Source: a virus. From it: a DNA stretch of 64,000 nt. Under the pieces are notes generated by a model. It made no database searches. It was not told the DNA's origin and worked only from the letters and a program-made list of their open reading frames with translations. The stretch covers positions 1 through 64,000 of IMG/VR virus record IMGVR_UViG_3300009129_001283. One strand, given 5' to 3'. Both the position numbers and the translations under genes were made by a program. Shown piece after piece: positions 24,239 to 31,210 of this stretch; the stretch's first letter is position 1; every line of letters starts with the position of its first letter.

Positions 24239-24420
24239 GTACTTTGTAACAATGAAACCTTATTTTCAGAATACCAAGAAGTACCCCCTGCTGTTTTTAT
24301 GTACCCAATGCCTGGTTCTATGTAATACCATGTATCCTCGTATGCTGAGACTCTCATTATCTCTCCCTCGAATATCACCTTGTTGTCCCTTACAAGTACC
24401 TTGTCACCAACCCTAAGCAT
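24235..24420 (-). CDS. Small SH3-like-barrel protein
   Basis: 61 residues: LRVGDKVLVRDNKVIFEGEIMRVSAYEDTW... with GDKVLV opening and two following strands. GGAGGG ribosome-binding site. Compact single-domain member of the SH3-like family. Confidence 0.65.
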   Translation of the reverse strand: MLRVGDKVLVRDNKVIFEGEIMRVSAYEDTWYYIEPGIGYIKTAGGTSWYSENKVSLLQST

Positions 24421-24561
24421 ATACCTAGCCCTCCAATGAAAACCTCTCTACGAGGCTCCTGTTAGCTCACACAAGTATGCAAAGCACTAGTACATAGTCA
24501 TAGCTATATGCTATTTAAAAAACTCAAATAATTACTAGCGAAATTTTAGCAACTACCTGTG
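24421..24561. other. Short noncoding interval
   Basis: About 140 bp with no supported ORF. In sense orientation CCTC GTAGA GAGG TTTTC near 24440-24455 is a weak terminator-like hairpin and TTTGAGTTTTTT with TATAGC/TATGAC elements is a poor promoter candidate. Nothing firm. Confidence 0.4.
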
Positions 24562-24906
24562 CTATGAGTCTGACTCGTCATCGTTGTAAGCCATTTCATA
24601 GACACCTTCTTCTTCATTATATCTCAAGGGTGATAGGTTGTCGTGCCCCATCCACAAATTTTGTGCACTAAGTTTCTTCATTGCACCCAAAAGACTGTCT
24701 TTTTCAAGCTGTTCTGATATATCGAACACCAAACCCTCATCAATCCAAGGTTTTATTTTGTAATATACCTGATCTAAGCTATGGCTAGTCCAAAACAGCG
24801 ATGGTTCTTCTTTTATTTCTAGTATTTCTGCAGCATAACAGTAGTCTTTAACGATCTGACTTGTTGGCCAACGGTTTACCAACACAAGATCACCAACTCT
24901 ATACAT
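24562..24906 (-). CDS. SH3-like protein with acidic C-terminus
   Basis: 114 residues from ATG 24906, which overlaps the upstream stop (ATGTATAG); longer starts at 24924/24936 are possible. YRVGDLVLVNRWP...CYAAEILEI...VYYKIKPW fits the SH3-like family, followed by a helical acidic tail ending NDDESDS. Confidence 0.6.
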   Translation of the reverse strand: MYRVGDLVLVNRWPTSQIVKDYCYAAEILEIKEEPSLFWTSHSLDQVYYKIKPWIDEGLVFDISEQLEKDSLLGAMKKLSAQNLWMGHDNLSPLRYNEEEGVYEMAYNDDESDS

Positions 24907-25138
24907 CCCTTTTATCCTTCTCATTGGTTTCCCCATCCCAATTATCCATGTATTGGTAAATAGGGGCCAACTTTAGTCTGTGCTCTGGTATCCAAAGGGT
25001 TTTTTCTGCGGTCAACTCTGGGTATATTTGGTAAAATGCCTCGCCATCACGCTCAATTACGTCAAGAATGACGCCTTTGTAGCTCATGTTCGGTGCTTTA
25101 CGGTACACAACCACTTCTGTACCTATGTTAAAGCTCAT
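24899..25138 (-). CDS. Small SH3-like-barrel protein
   Basis: 79 residues: NIGTEVVVYRKAPNMSYKGVILDVIERDGEAFYQIYP followed by a WIPEHRLKLAP strand, a full SH3-like pattern with the C-terminal W-x-x-x-x-L element shared by several members. Starts inside the upstream gene's last codons. Confidence 0.65.
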   Translation of the reverse strand: MSFNIGTEVVVYRKAPNMSYKGVILDVIERDGEAFYQIYPELTAEKTLWIPEHRLKLAPIYQYMDNWDGETNEKDKRDV

Positions 25139-25295
25139 ACTGGCTCCACTCTTCTTTGAATACCCATCGTCTTACACCCGTCTCGTTGTTCATCATAAGT
25201 GCACAGCTTCGTTTCCAAGCATCGTCAAAGTACAAGTCCAATACGAGCCACGATGTCTCATCCATTCTTCTTGTTAGTAAGTCACCTTTTTTCAT
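25128..25295 (-). CDS. Very small SH3-like-barrel protein
   Basis: 55-residue ORF below usual cut-offs. MKKGDLLTRRMDETSWLVLDLYFDD...RRWVFKEEW gives the three core strands. GGAGAC precedes the ATG and it overlaps the next family member, forming a run of four SH3-like genes. Confidence 0.65.
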   Translation of the reverse strand: MKKGDLLTRRMDETSWLVLDLYFDDAWKRSCALMMNNETGVRRWVFKEEWSQYEL

Positions 25296-25393
25296 GCTGT
25301 CTCCTTAATTCTCAAAAATTGGGCCGTGTGTTACGAACGGCCTTAGCTTGCTCTGCACCCCCCTAGTATCTACTAGTACCTACTCTCCGGGTA

Positions 25394-25425
25394 CCCACCC
25401 CCCACGGGGGGGTAGGGGTAGGGGG
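25394..25425. other. G/C-tract hairpin with G-quadruplex potential
   Basis: Plus strand has CCC-A-CCCCCC, then G7-TA-G4-TA-G5 (25406-25425). The C6 and G7 tracts can form a hairpin around CACG, and the TAGGGG-like repeats can form a G-quadruplex. Such tracts are out of keeping with the AT-leaning surroundings. It lies between the terminus of the 25434 gene and the SH3-like run, so it could stop or pause transcription. Confidence 0.6.
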
Positions 25426-25433
25426 TAGCATGC

Positions 25434-25712
25434 TTAGAACACCTCGTCACGCTTGCCCATTTGATATGTTAATGGCCTAAACCAATGCCTACCTTTGCAT
25501 AGGTTAGGGTGCTGCCTCTTGCATGCCTCGTAAGGATCTTCTTTGGTGTTGTCGAGGTGGCATACAACGTGCACAGCGTTGCATAGGTCGGGATACACGC
25601 TACCACGCTTGGTGTCGAACTTGTATGGCGCAAGGATGGCAGTGAACTCGCATAGCATTGCTTTGATGGCACCGCGCTTTAACTTCTTGCTCTTGTTACT
25701 TTTTCTAGCCAT
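25434..25712 (-). CDS. Small basic cysteine-containing protein
   Basis: 92 residues. Basic start (MARKSNKSKKLKRG), cysteines in EACKRQHPNLCKGRHW that with histidines could bind zinc. AGGAGAT ribosome-binding site and a perfect promoter 30 bp upstream. Not recognised. Confidence 0.6.
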   Translation of the reverse strand: MARKSNKSKKLKRGAIKAMLCEFTAILAPYKFDTKRGSVYPDLCNAVHVVCHLDNTKEDPYEACKRQHPNLCKGRHWFRPLTYQMGKRDEVF

Positions 25713-25721
25713 TGTGATCTC

Positions 25722-25829
25722 CTAAATGAAATACTTGCCTACCATTATACCAAGAATGAACCAGCATGTCAAGTCTGCTAAGTGTGCTGCTAATAGTTTT
25801 CTGTTATGTGTCTTAAATATGTTTATCAT
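25722..25829 (-). CDS. Tiny membrane peptide
   Basis: 35 residues, MINIFKTHNRKL then a transmembrane segment (LTCWFILGIMVGKYFI). GAGAGGCAATATA ribosome-binding context and direct overlap with the stop of the metallopeptidase gene. Its coding sequence contains the promoter of the next gene. Below gene-caller cut-offs; plausible but unproven. Confidence 0.5.
   Translation of the reverse strand: MINIFKTHNRKLLAAHLADLTCWFILGIMVGKYFI
25744..25772 (-). promoter_or_regulatory. Perfect sigma70-like promoter
   Basis: Minus strand TTGACA (25767-25772), 17 bp, TATAAT (25744-25749). Reads into the basic protein gene at 25712 and probably the SH3-like run if the G/C-tract hairpin is passed. Confidence 0.85.
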
Positions 25830-26257
25830 TATATTGCCTCTCTTACATATGTCATCACCCATCTGGATGCATAGTTGTTATAGTCTTCTTCGTTTATATT
25901 TATTTTTAATCTACCCGCCAACTTTAGCCCGCGCTTCCATGCGTCTAACTCCTCTGCAATAACTTCGCACTTGACGGCGTTCCTTCGCTTGTTGACCTTA
26001 GCCTTTTTAAAACGCATGGCGGCAAGGTTCGGGAACTTGTCTTTGTAACCCTTGCTATTGTATGCAAGCGCATGTCCACATTCGTGAAGCAGGGAATAGA
26101 TCTGGTTCTTCTTGCTCTTGATCTTTGTGTTATAGACAATATGCTTCTCCTCGTGAATGTAAGCATCCATGCCGTAACCACGACATATCTCGTAGCCACC
26201 TCTGAATGCCCATGCTTCTAGCTTACATAAAGCTGTGGTGTATTCTTTGTTATTCAT
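25829..26257 (-). CDS. Zinc metallopeptidase-like protein (ImmA/IrrE-type motif)
   Basis: 142 residues from ATG 26257; 26266 is an alternative. LLHECGHALAY gives H58-E59-x2-H62, and a glutamate in EVIAEELDAW (about residue 102) is placed like the third ligand of ImmA/IrrE/M78-like peptidases. No DNA-binding domain. In phages such proteins may cleave repressors or be inactive scaffolds; the target is unknown. Confidence 0.7.
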   Translation of the reverse strand: MNNKEYTTALCKLEAWAFRGGYEICRGYGMDAYIHEEKHIVYNTKIKSKKNQIYSLLHECGHALAYNSKGYKDKFPNLAAMRFKKAKVNKRRNAVKCEVIAEELDAWKRGLKLAGRLKININEEDYNNYASRWVMTYVREAI

Positions 26258-26290
26258 ACTTAACAAATGCCTTCTTTTGTGTTATAATTA

Positions 26291-26512
26291 TTATAGTTTT
26301 GTACCCGGCAAAACTGGTTGTTCAGTCTCGGCATCGTATATGATCACAGGCAAGTCTTGTGACCTTAACTTTAATTCTAATGCTTTACGCGCATCGTCTA
26401 GATCGTCAAAGATGGCTACCGTGGTTTGCCCAAAGTGTGGGCTGATGGTTCTTAACTCGTATCGAGAGAAGGTTACGTTTGGGTATTTTTGTGAATATAG
26501 TTTGTCAGTCAT
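26291..26512 (-). CDS. Small early-type protein
   Basis: 73 residues, alpha/beta in appearance: FSRYELRTISPHFGQTTV, DDLDDARKALEL, LPVIIYDAETEQPV. The DARKALE helix flanked by strands recalls small phage proteins that display host-derived parameters, but no family is certain. AAGGAGC ribosome-binding site. Confidence 0.55.
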   Translation of the reverse strand: MTDKLYSQKYPNVTFSRYELRTISPHFGQTTVAIFDDLDDARKALELKLRSQDLPVIIYDAETEQPVLPGTKL

Positions 26513-26523
26513 GTTAGCTCCTT

Positions 26524-26877
26524 TTAGCCCATGTCAAATACGGCAGATACCGCACTGTTAATTGGTTCGATGTAGCAGTTGTATTCTTCCATAAGGCGAT
26601 TGGATACCTCTGTCCATGCGTTGATGTTGCTTACACCACCGTAGTTTGGCATTTCGCCTTCATGATAGATGATGCTCACGCCATCTGGAGCCCATTGACC
26701 AGGATCTTCTTCGGCCAAAACGACACTCTCTGCAATAACTGTATCTGCTTTGGTTGCGTAGATATGGTTTCTTGAAGGTGTTGCCAGCATATCTTTAAAG
26801 TAGTCTGCAAACACAGACACAATAGCGTATTGTACTTCTTCTGTAACTTCCATTTTTTGTTCAAGGGTCATAGTCAT
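26524..26877 (-). CDS. Early-type hypothetical protein
   Basis: 117 residues, acidic. N-terminal helix (EEVQYAIVSVFADYFKDML) and a strand-rich middle. AGGAGAACGATAAA upstream. No recognised domain. Confidence 0.55.
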   Translation of the reverse strand: MTMTLEQKMEVTEEVQYAIVSVFADYFKDMLATPSRNHIYATKADTVIAESVVLAEEDPGQWAPDGVSIIYHEGEMPNYGGVSNINAWTEVSNRLMEEYNCYIEPINSAVSAVFDMG

Positions 26878-26878
26878 T

Positions 26879-27196
26879 TTATCGTTCTCCTGCTACGGTG
26901 TTCATACGGTGTTCATTTGCTTGAAAAGTTACCCATTCGCGGCCTTCTGGAAACTCAACAGGGCCGCCGCGATCATCATAACGGTTACACATACGCTTGA
27001 ACTGGTTCAAGTGTTTGGTGGTGGTTTTGGAATACCTCTCAATGCTTTCGTGAATGGTTGCGTTTCGATAGTTTACGATAAGCACAGGCTTGCCATAAGA
27101 GAAGTAAATGTCTTTATCCCAAGTGAAGTTACATTCTTCGTCTGGAATTTGTACGATAACACGGGTTTGGTTCTTGCCAATTGGTTCTAGTTTCAT
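26879..27196 (-). CDS. Early-type hypothetical protein
   Basis: 105 residues, strand-rich first half (TRVIVQIPDEECNFTWDKDIYFSYGKPVLI is not written out further) and a helical KTTTKHLNQFKRM segment. In the operon served by the promoter at 27832. No recognised domain. Confidence 0.55.
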   Translation of the reverse strand: MKLEPIGKNQTRVIVQIPDEECNFTWDKDIYFSYGKPVLIVNYRNATIHESIERYSKTTTKHLNQFKRMCNRYDDRGGPVEFPEGREWVTFQANEHRMNTVAGER

Positions 27197-27199
27197 AAT

Positions 27200-27343
27200 T
27201 TACTCGCTTTCATATCCGTCAAACCAGCCATCGCCGGAGGTTGCAGGGTCATTACAGTGGGCTTGTGCTTGTTCGAGGGTTAGACCGCGCTTAATAACAC
27301 GGTTGTTGCCTTTAAAACGAAAGCGGATGATCTTGTACGTCAT
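27200..27343 (-). CDS. Small conserved phage protein
   Basis: 47 residues from ATG 27343 (AGAGGTGC upstream); the long frame from 27526 is not the gene. YKIIRFRFKGNNRVIKRGLT and LEQAQAHCNDPATSG form a pattern I recall in many unrelated phages, where a short beta hairpin is followed by a helix and a Cys-x-Asp-Pro box. Function unknown. Confidence 0.65.
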   Translation of the reverse strand: MTYKIIRFRFKGNNRVIKRGLTLEQAQAHCNDPATSGDGWFDGYESE

Positions 27344-27344
27344 A

Positions 27345-27689
27345 TTATCGCACCTCTTCTTTAACTTCAAGTGAATTGTATGAGGGATCTTCCGCACGAG
27401 TAAAGAAATAATAGCCATCCAAGCCTTGGGTGTCATAGTGACCAAAGTAAAGGGCTTCAGAGGGTTGTGGAATACGGCAACCAGCATCGGCAGGGGTATC
27501 TTTGACCATTCGTGCAAGGTCGCCAATGGTATGCTTTGCCTCGCGGTAGGTTTCTTCGAGGTATTGAATGGCTAGTTGTTTGATCTCATCTTGATCAAGG
27601 CATTTTTTGACCATATGGGTTGCTACGGTGTTTGCAACCTTGTCATAGTTGGTCTTGGTATTGGGGATCGTAAGGTATTTTGTTTTCAT
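27345..27689 (-). CDS. Early-type hypothetical protein
   Basis: 114 residues from ATG 27689, which has AAAGGAAA at good spacing; upstream in-frame starts at 27740 and 27770 are possible (27770 has GGGAG about 11 nt away). Helical, with KCLDQDEIKQLAIQYLEET. First gene after the promoter cassette at 27832. Further upstream a tiny MNK-stop frame has its own strong ribosome-binding site, perhaps a leader. Confidence 0.55.
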   Translation of the reverse strand: MKTKYLTIPNTKTNYDKVANTVATHMVKKCLDQDEIKQLAIQYLEETYREAKHTIGDLARMVKDTPADAGCRIPQPSEALYFGHYDTQGLDGYYFFTRAEDPSYNSLEVKEEVR

Positions 27690-27831
27690 TGCGTATTTCC
27701 TTTGCGGTTTTGCTGCTTGTAAGTGTTTATTTTTATTCATTATTTCCGAGGCCCACGACGACTTGCCCATTTGGTTTTCTCTCCCGCGCCTTACTTGTTC
27801 ATTTCCCTGTCCCTCCGTTGAATATGGCTTA

Positions 27832-27859
27832 ATTATACACTTCTGAGCAGGGATTGCAA
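27832..27859 (-). promoter_or_regulatory. Early promoter, cassette copy 1
   Basis: Minus strand TTGCAA (27854-27859), 16-bp spacer, TATAAT (27832-27837), inside a block TTTTTCCTTGn5-6CYGYTCAG conserved with the copy at 39233. Drives the leftward early operon 27770 to about 25830. Confidence 0.75.
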
Positions 27860-27991
27860 GGAAAAAGAATCGTTTATTTCCGGATACTTACGCAAAAAGC
27901 GACAATTGAGTGTTTTCGGGGGGTTAGGCGGCATTACGGGTACTTACGTGGATCTCCTAATCGAAGAGATCCCATCGTCATGTCGCATATG
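27860..27991 (-). repeat. Duplicated regulatory cassette, copy 1
   Basis: Noncoding. Contains GTAAGTACC/GTAAGTATC motifs and, in sense, a stem GGATCTC/GAGATCC (27950-27956 with 27966-27972) next to a conserved CATCGTCATGTCGCA block. A second copy with the same order of parts is at 39261-39400. About 50 bp directly upstream of the promoter are highly similar between copies. Confidence 0.8.
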
Positions 27992-27995
27992 GCAT

Positions 27996-28039
27996 AAAAA
28001 CAGGCACCCGCAACCGTAATTTAGTGGCCTTGGGTGCCT
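27996..28039 (-). terminator. Rho-independent terminator at cassette 1
   Basis: Sense AGGCACCC pairs with GGGTGCCT across a 22-nt loop, followed by GTTTTTATG. Ends the transcript of the gene group 28313-39187 before the next promoter. Confidence 0.7.
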
Positions 28040-28141
28040 ATCAAGATAAGGGGGTTTGATCCTAGCCCCTATCATAGCTTGAAAGGCTCGCCGAGCGTAG
28101 GAGGGGAACAGCGACATGCCTAACATAACCATTATATCATG

Positions 28142-28312
28142 ACGACGAGGACATGTTAAGGGGTGACGAGGTTATTTGTCACTTTTTTAACGCAGTGCGT
28201 ATATACTATGTAACGTGCGTGTGCTAGATACATGGCATAGTTCACCACCATTTACCACTTTATTCCACAGAATACCACTAAAGTAGCTACCCTTACCACA
28301 GAGCATACAAAG
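28142..28312. other. Noncoding interval with GTGGTA repeats
   Basis: About 170 bp with no convincing gene; a 39-codon frame lacks a ribosome-binding site. In sense orientation GTGGTA-like hexamers recur four times within 60 bp (TGTGGTAAGG, AGTGGTATTC, AGTGGTAAAT, TGGTGGTGAA). Could be protein-binding repeats or an origin-like element; unproven. Confidence 0.4.
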
Positions 28313-28498
28313 CTATGACCCATCTTCTCTAGCTTCCATAAGCTCCCTAGCAAGCATTGCTTTGAAGTGTTTGAGCATTGTCTCTGTACCAACAATGGGC
28401 ATACCCTTAATAAACTCAGTCTTTATTTTGTCTTCAAAGTCCTTAACCTTATCTTGAAGATATTCTATCTTCTCTTGTCTTTCTTCTTTAGTTGTCAT
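28313..28498 (-). CDS. Small coiled-coil protein
   Basis: 61 residues, charged helix (ERQEKIEYLQDKVKDFEDKIKTEF) and helical tail. ATG overlaps the preceding gene's end. Last gene of the early operon before terminator 1. Unknown function. Confidence 0.55.
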   Translation of the reverse strand: MTTKEERQEKIEYLQDKVKDFEDKIKTEFIKGMPIVGTETMLKHFKAMLARELMEAREDGS

Positions 28499-28745
28499 CT
28501 TCTTCTACTTTCTTAATTTTAAACTCTTGTAAGCCATAGTGTTCGGGGTTATTCAGTATGTCCCTACACTTGTCTCTCCATAATAGTTTTTGTATGTATA
28601 CCTGTACCCATTGTCTATTCTCGTATGAACCTTTTTGGTCTGGCTCTAAGCCTAGCTTTCTTCTTTGGTCCTCTGGTACTGAGTGATACCTTGTGCTGTA
28701 TTCGGCTTCTACTTCTTTTATTACTTCTTCCCACTTTTTCTTCAT
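28488..28745 (-). CDS. Small helical protein
   Basis: 85 residues, charged: MKKKWEEVIKEVEAEYSTRY, then WVQVYIQKLLWRDKCRDIL. No domain recognised; overlaps next gene by 11 bp. Confidence 0.55.
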   Translation of the reverse strand: MKKKWEEVIKEVEAEYSTRYHSVPEDQRRKLGLEPDQKGSYENRQWVQVYIQKLLWRDKCRDILNNPEHYGLQEFKIKKVEEDDN

Positions 28746-28757
28746 TTCGTGTGTCCC

Positions 28758-29021
28758 TTAGCCCAATATGATGTTGTCTACATTTGTCATGTACTTTATG
28801 TGCACTGTTTCTACTTTGTTCTTTACATACACCTTGTAGCAATGCTGGTATGTTCCTCTGTTATCATTTCCTTCTTCTCCCGCCCAGTGCAGCACAATGC
28901 CCACTGAACCATGAAGTCGTATTCTATTGAACATTCCCAACTCTTCGTACATGCTGTCTCTTGGCTTTGTATCTCTAATGGATACCAAGTCTCCTCTTTT
29001 GAATTCTTTTCCTTGTTCCAT
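28758..29021 (-). CDS. Small SH3-like-barrel protein
   Basis: 87 residues: FKRGDLVSIRDTKP, then GSVGIVLHWAGEEG and YKVYVKNKVETVHIKYM, a clear three-strand SH3-like pattern with a long first loop. Family member; function unknown. Confidence 0.7.
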   Translation of the reverse strand: MEQGKEFKRGDLVSIRDTKPRDSMYEELGMFNRIRLHGSVGIVLHWAGEEGNDNRGTYQHCYKVYVKNKVETVHIKYMTNVDNIILG

Positions 29022-29030
29022 GTTTCCTTA

Positions 29031-29693
29031 TTATAGGTCAATAAGCTTGAAGTGCAGGTTCATTTTTCTGATGAAGTTGCTATGTTTTCTTTGCCACCCG
29101 CCAAACTTTACGCCAACGTGGTCAGGGTCGCAATGCAGATAGGCATTCTCTGTGCATATGGCAACGTGAACGAGCTCGTGGACAAAGCTGGTGTTGTGTA
29201 TCTTAACATTCTTTGCTCCTCTAGTGGAAACCCATATCCTCGCGCCGTTGCCCAAGGTCAAACCATGCAGTGGAGTCTCCGCGATGTACTTGCCACTCTC
29301 GGAGTAGACATTCCTTGCCACTAGTTTCCGAGAACTAAACTCTATCTCAAGCGAACGCAAGTCTTCTAATAGCTTTCTTTGAGTCTCCTCGGAGTGGCAG
29401 AAGCCCTCATCAACCCAAAAGGCATAAAAGAGCGACATGGCTGTGGCCAAGTCAAACTTATCAACGGGAAAGAAGCACGAGTCTTGCTCTAGTGTTGCGT
29501 TGCCAAAGCCAACGATAGATGTTTTTGTGGTAGAGAAGCACTTCTTCTCATCTTCGAAAGTGTGGATAGCTTGTGTCTTAACGTAGTCTGTCCACTGGCT
29601 ATGATAGAAGCCATACTGGTCTGTCTCTGGCGTATAACTAGACACAAAAAGCAGGATGATAGATGCTACATACGACCTCAAGATGTTCCTCAC
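29031..29693 (-). CDS. Exported zinc metallopeptidase-like protein
   Basis: 220 residues from a GTG start overlapping the upstream stop (GTGA). N-terminal hydrophobic segment (YVASIILLFVSSY) is a signal peptide or anchor. SFVHELVHVAICTENAYLHCDPDH has H172-E173-x2-H176 and further His/Asp as potential ligands. Cysteines (52, 73, 99, 180, 188) are consistent with disulfides outside the cytoplasm. Would act in the periplasm; an exported peptidase among early genes is notable. Substrate unknown. Confidence 0.65.
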   Translation of the reverse strand: MRNILRSYVASIILLFVSSYTPETDQYGFYHSQWTDYVKTQAIHTFEDEKKCFSTTKTSIVGFGNATLEQDSCFFPVDKFDLATAMSLFYAFWVDEGFCHSEETQRKLLEDLRSLEIEFSSRKLVARNVYSESGKYIAETPLHGLTLGNGARIWVSTRGAKNVKIHNTSFVHELVHVAICTENAYLHCDPDHVGVKFGGWQRKHSNFIRKMNLHFKLIDL

Positions 29694-29908
29694 CTTTCCA
29701 TAATAATGAATGCCAACATAACCAAGTAAATGATTGTGAAAACAGCATCCGTGGCTCTCTTAAACAAATAATATGTATAAAGTTTCAAGCCCGACAAAGT
29801 TAGCATTGCAAACACAAACAACTTTGTGTGGCCGGTAAATAGCGTTAGCAGCATGGCAATGATAGCCATTAGCTGCAAGCGGTTTAATAGTGTCTCATTC
29901 ATCTTCAT
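29690..29908 (-). CDS. Small membrane protein
   Basis: 72 residues, two to three hydrophobic segments (LMAIIAMLLTLFTG, LFVFAMLTLSGLKLYTYYLF, VFTIIYLVMLAFII). Directly upstream of the exported peptidase with a GTGA overlap. Holin-like in size, but no evidence ties it to lysis. Confidence 0.6.
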   Translation of the reverse strand: MKMNETLLNRLQLMAIIAMLLTLFTGHTKLFVFAMLTLSGLKLYTYYLFKRATDAVFTIIYLVMLAFIIMER

Positions 29909-30137
29909 TGTTTTGCTCCTTTTTCTTTGCTAGTCTGTGTGCTGCTTGGCAGATCTGCAGTGCCTCATCTAGCTTTTTGGATATTCTCTCTGGGTCGTCA
30001 AGCAAACCAAGAGGGGCATTGTGCAATGCCCAACTAAGTTGGTGTATCTTGCTGTATGCTTCACACCTAGCTTTGATCGTCTTTGTATGCGTGGCTTTCA
30101 CTGTGGTCTTATTCTTTCTACTTAACTGCCCGAACAA
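29895..30137 (-). CDS. Small helical protein
   Basis: 80 residues, basic N-terminus and helical C-terminus (ISKKLDEALQICQAAHRLAKKK). Start overlaps the preceding gene by 20 bp. Not recognised. Confidence 0.5.
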   Translation of the reverse strand: MFGQLSRKNKTTVKATHTKTIKARCEAYSKIHQLSWALHNAPLGLLDDPERISKKLDEALQICQAAHRLAKKKEQNNEDE

Positions 30138-30390
30138 CGTAGTCTGCTATCCACTTCGAGCATGTTGGGCCTTCCTTGATAGCTATCTTCAAAAGACTTC
30201 GATAGTAGTTCTCAAGGCTTTCGTGGTGCCAAATGGACTTCCCCGTTCTGCTCTTCTCTCTTGAGCGGGAGCGATGAAACTCTACCTTTTCCTGCAAAAA
30301 GGAGATATGCTCATCGAATCCCTTTCGTAACAAGGCCATCTTATCATCGTATGACAAGGTTTCTTTCATATTATCATCACTATCTGCCAT
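30118..30390 (-). CDS. Small helical protein
   Basis: 90 residues; acidic N-terminus, then KVEFHRSRSREKSR and NYYRSLLKIAIKEGPTCSKW. No domain recognised. Confidence 0.5.
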   Translation of the reverse strand: MADSDDNMKETLSYDDKMALLRKGFDEHISFLQEKVEFHRSRSREKSRTGKSIWHHESLENYYRSLLKIAIKEGPTCSKWIADYVVRAVK

Positions 30391-30432
30391 TAACTTTGCC
30401 TTTGTTTGGAAAAAATTTGGGGCGAAAAGCTT

Positions 30433-30537
30433 TTAGTCTGAGGACAAAAGCTCCCTTGCCTCCAACACGACCTTCTCTGCCGCGAGAAGCCCAAGAAGCC
30501 CCACTGCCACCACAACATCCATGACTGCCGCTAACAT
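30433..30537 (-). CDS. Tiny membrane peptide
   Basis: 34 residues: MLAAVMDVVVAVGLLGLLAAEKV, one transmembrane helix, then a short acidic tail. The ATG overlaps the upstream stop (ATGTTAG), implying coupled translation. Its Ala/Leu/Gly-rich helix resembles that of the peptide at 30840. Confidence 0.5.
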   Translation of the reverse strand: MLAAVMDVVVAVGLLGLLAAEKVVLEARELLSSD

Positions 30538-30824
30538 ACCATTTCCCGCATCTTGCTCTGTCGCTTGGCAGCGGCCTCAATAACGTTAAGACCTGCTGCC
30601 GTGGCAAGATCTTCGCCCATTGGGTCGCGCAACTGAGCTTCGAGTCGAGCTTCGATGTAGTCCGACAGAGTGAAGCCAAGGTTCGTAAACAAATAGCTTT
30701 CTTGCTTAAGACCTGAGTAAAACTTATCATGGTATGTGAAATACTCCATGATGTTGCTTTGTATTTTTTCGGGCCCAGTTGGGGCCTCTTCTTGTTTTTT
30801 CTTTTTATTCTTATTGAAGGTCAT
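30531..30824 (-). CDS. Early-type hypothetical protein
   Basis: 97 residues with a lysine-rich start and helical body (LGFTLSDYIEARLEAQLRDPM). Strong GGAGAGGAG ribosome-binding site. Not recognised. Confidence 0.55.
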   Translation of the reverse strand: MTFNKNKKKKQEEAPTGPEKIQSNIMEYFTYHDKFYSGLKQESYLFTNLGFTLSDYIEARLEAQLRDPMGEDLATAAGLNVIEAAAKRQSKMREMVC

Positions 30825-30839
30825 TTTCAGTCTCCTCTC

Positions 30840-30986
30840 CTAATAAAGAACAATCATCCCGCTAAGTTGCATGGCTGAAATAATGCCAAGTGCTGCAACT
30901 GCTCCCCTCAAATACCATCGGCTCAAGTCTGCTACAGCAGCCAACAAGCCTAGACCAAGTTTTTTAGTATCAATGTTTACTTTCAT
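30840..30986 (-). CDS. Tiny membrane peptide
   Basis: 48 residues: MKVNIDTKKLGLGLLAAVAD, polar WYLRG, then VAALGIISAMQLSGMIVLY; one or two membrane helices. ATGA overlap with the upstream gene supports it. Unknown function. Confidence 0.55.
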   Translation of the reverse strand: MKVNIDTKKLGLGLLAAVADLSRWYLRGAVAALGIISAMQLSGMIVLY

Positions 30987-31210
30987 AGTTTCGTACCGTT
31001 CCTTTCGTACACCGCTTCTTTGTCGTATTTTCTTTCAACGACTTTCGATGACATGTAATTAACTATGCCCTGCAGTGCATTTATTGCCGTTTGCATCTTC
31101 TTTTTGTGGTTGTCGTCTGCCGTTGAAAATTCTTCCGAGCCTACCTCTTTGTTCATCTCTTTCAACACTTCTTTTACTTTCTTCTGATACTGGTTCATGT
31201 CTCTAAACAT
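30983..31210 (-). CDS. Small helical protein
   Basis: 75 residues from ATG 31210 (AAGGACAAG upstream; overlaps the upstream TAG). Charged helices: MNQYQKKVKEVLKEMNKE and KKKMQTAINALQGIVNYM. Not recognised. Confidence 0.55.
   Translation of the reverse strand: MFRDMNQYQKKVKEVLKEMNKEVGSEEFSTADDNHKKKMQTAINALQGIVNYMSSKVVERKYDKEAVYERNGTKL

Noticed and set aside
28200-28320. 39-codon ORF in the GTGGTA interval
   Set aside because: No ribosome-binding site and odd composition; not supported.
30380-30730. 116-codon leftward ORF
   Set aside because: Out of frame with the 30531 gene, which has a strong ribosome-binding site; the frame is a shadow.
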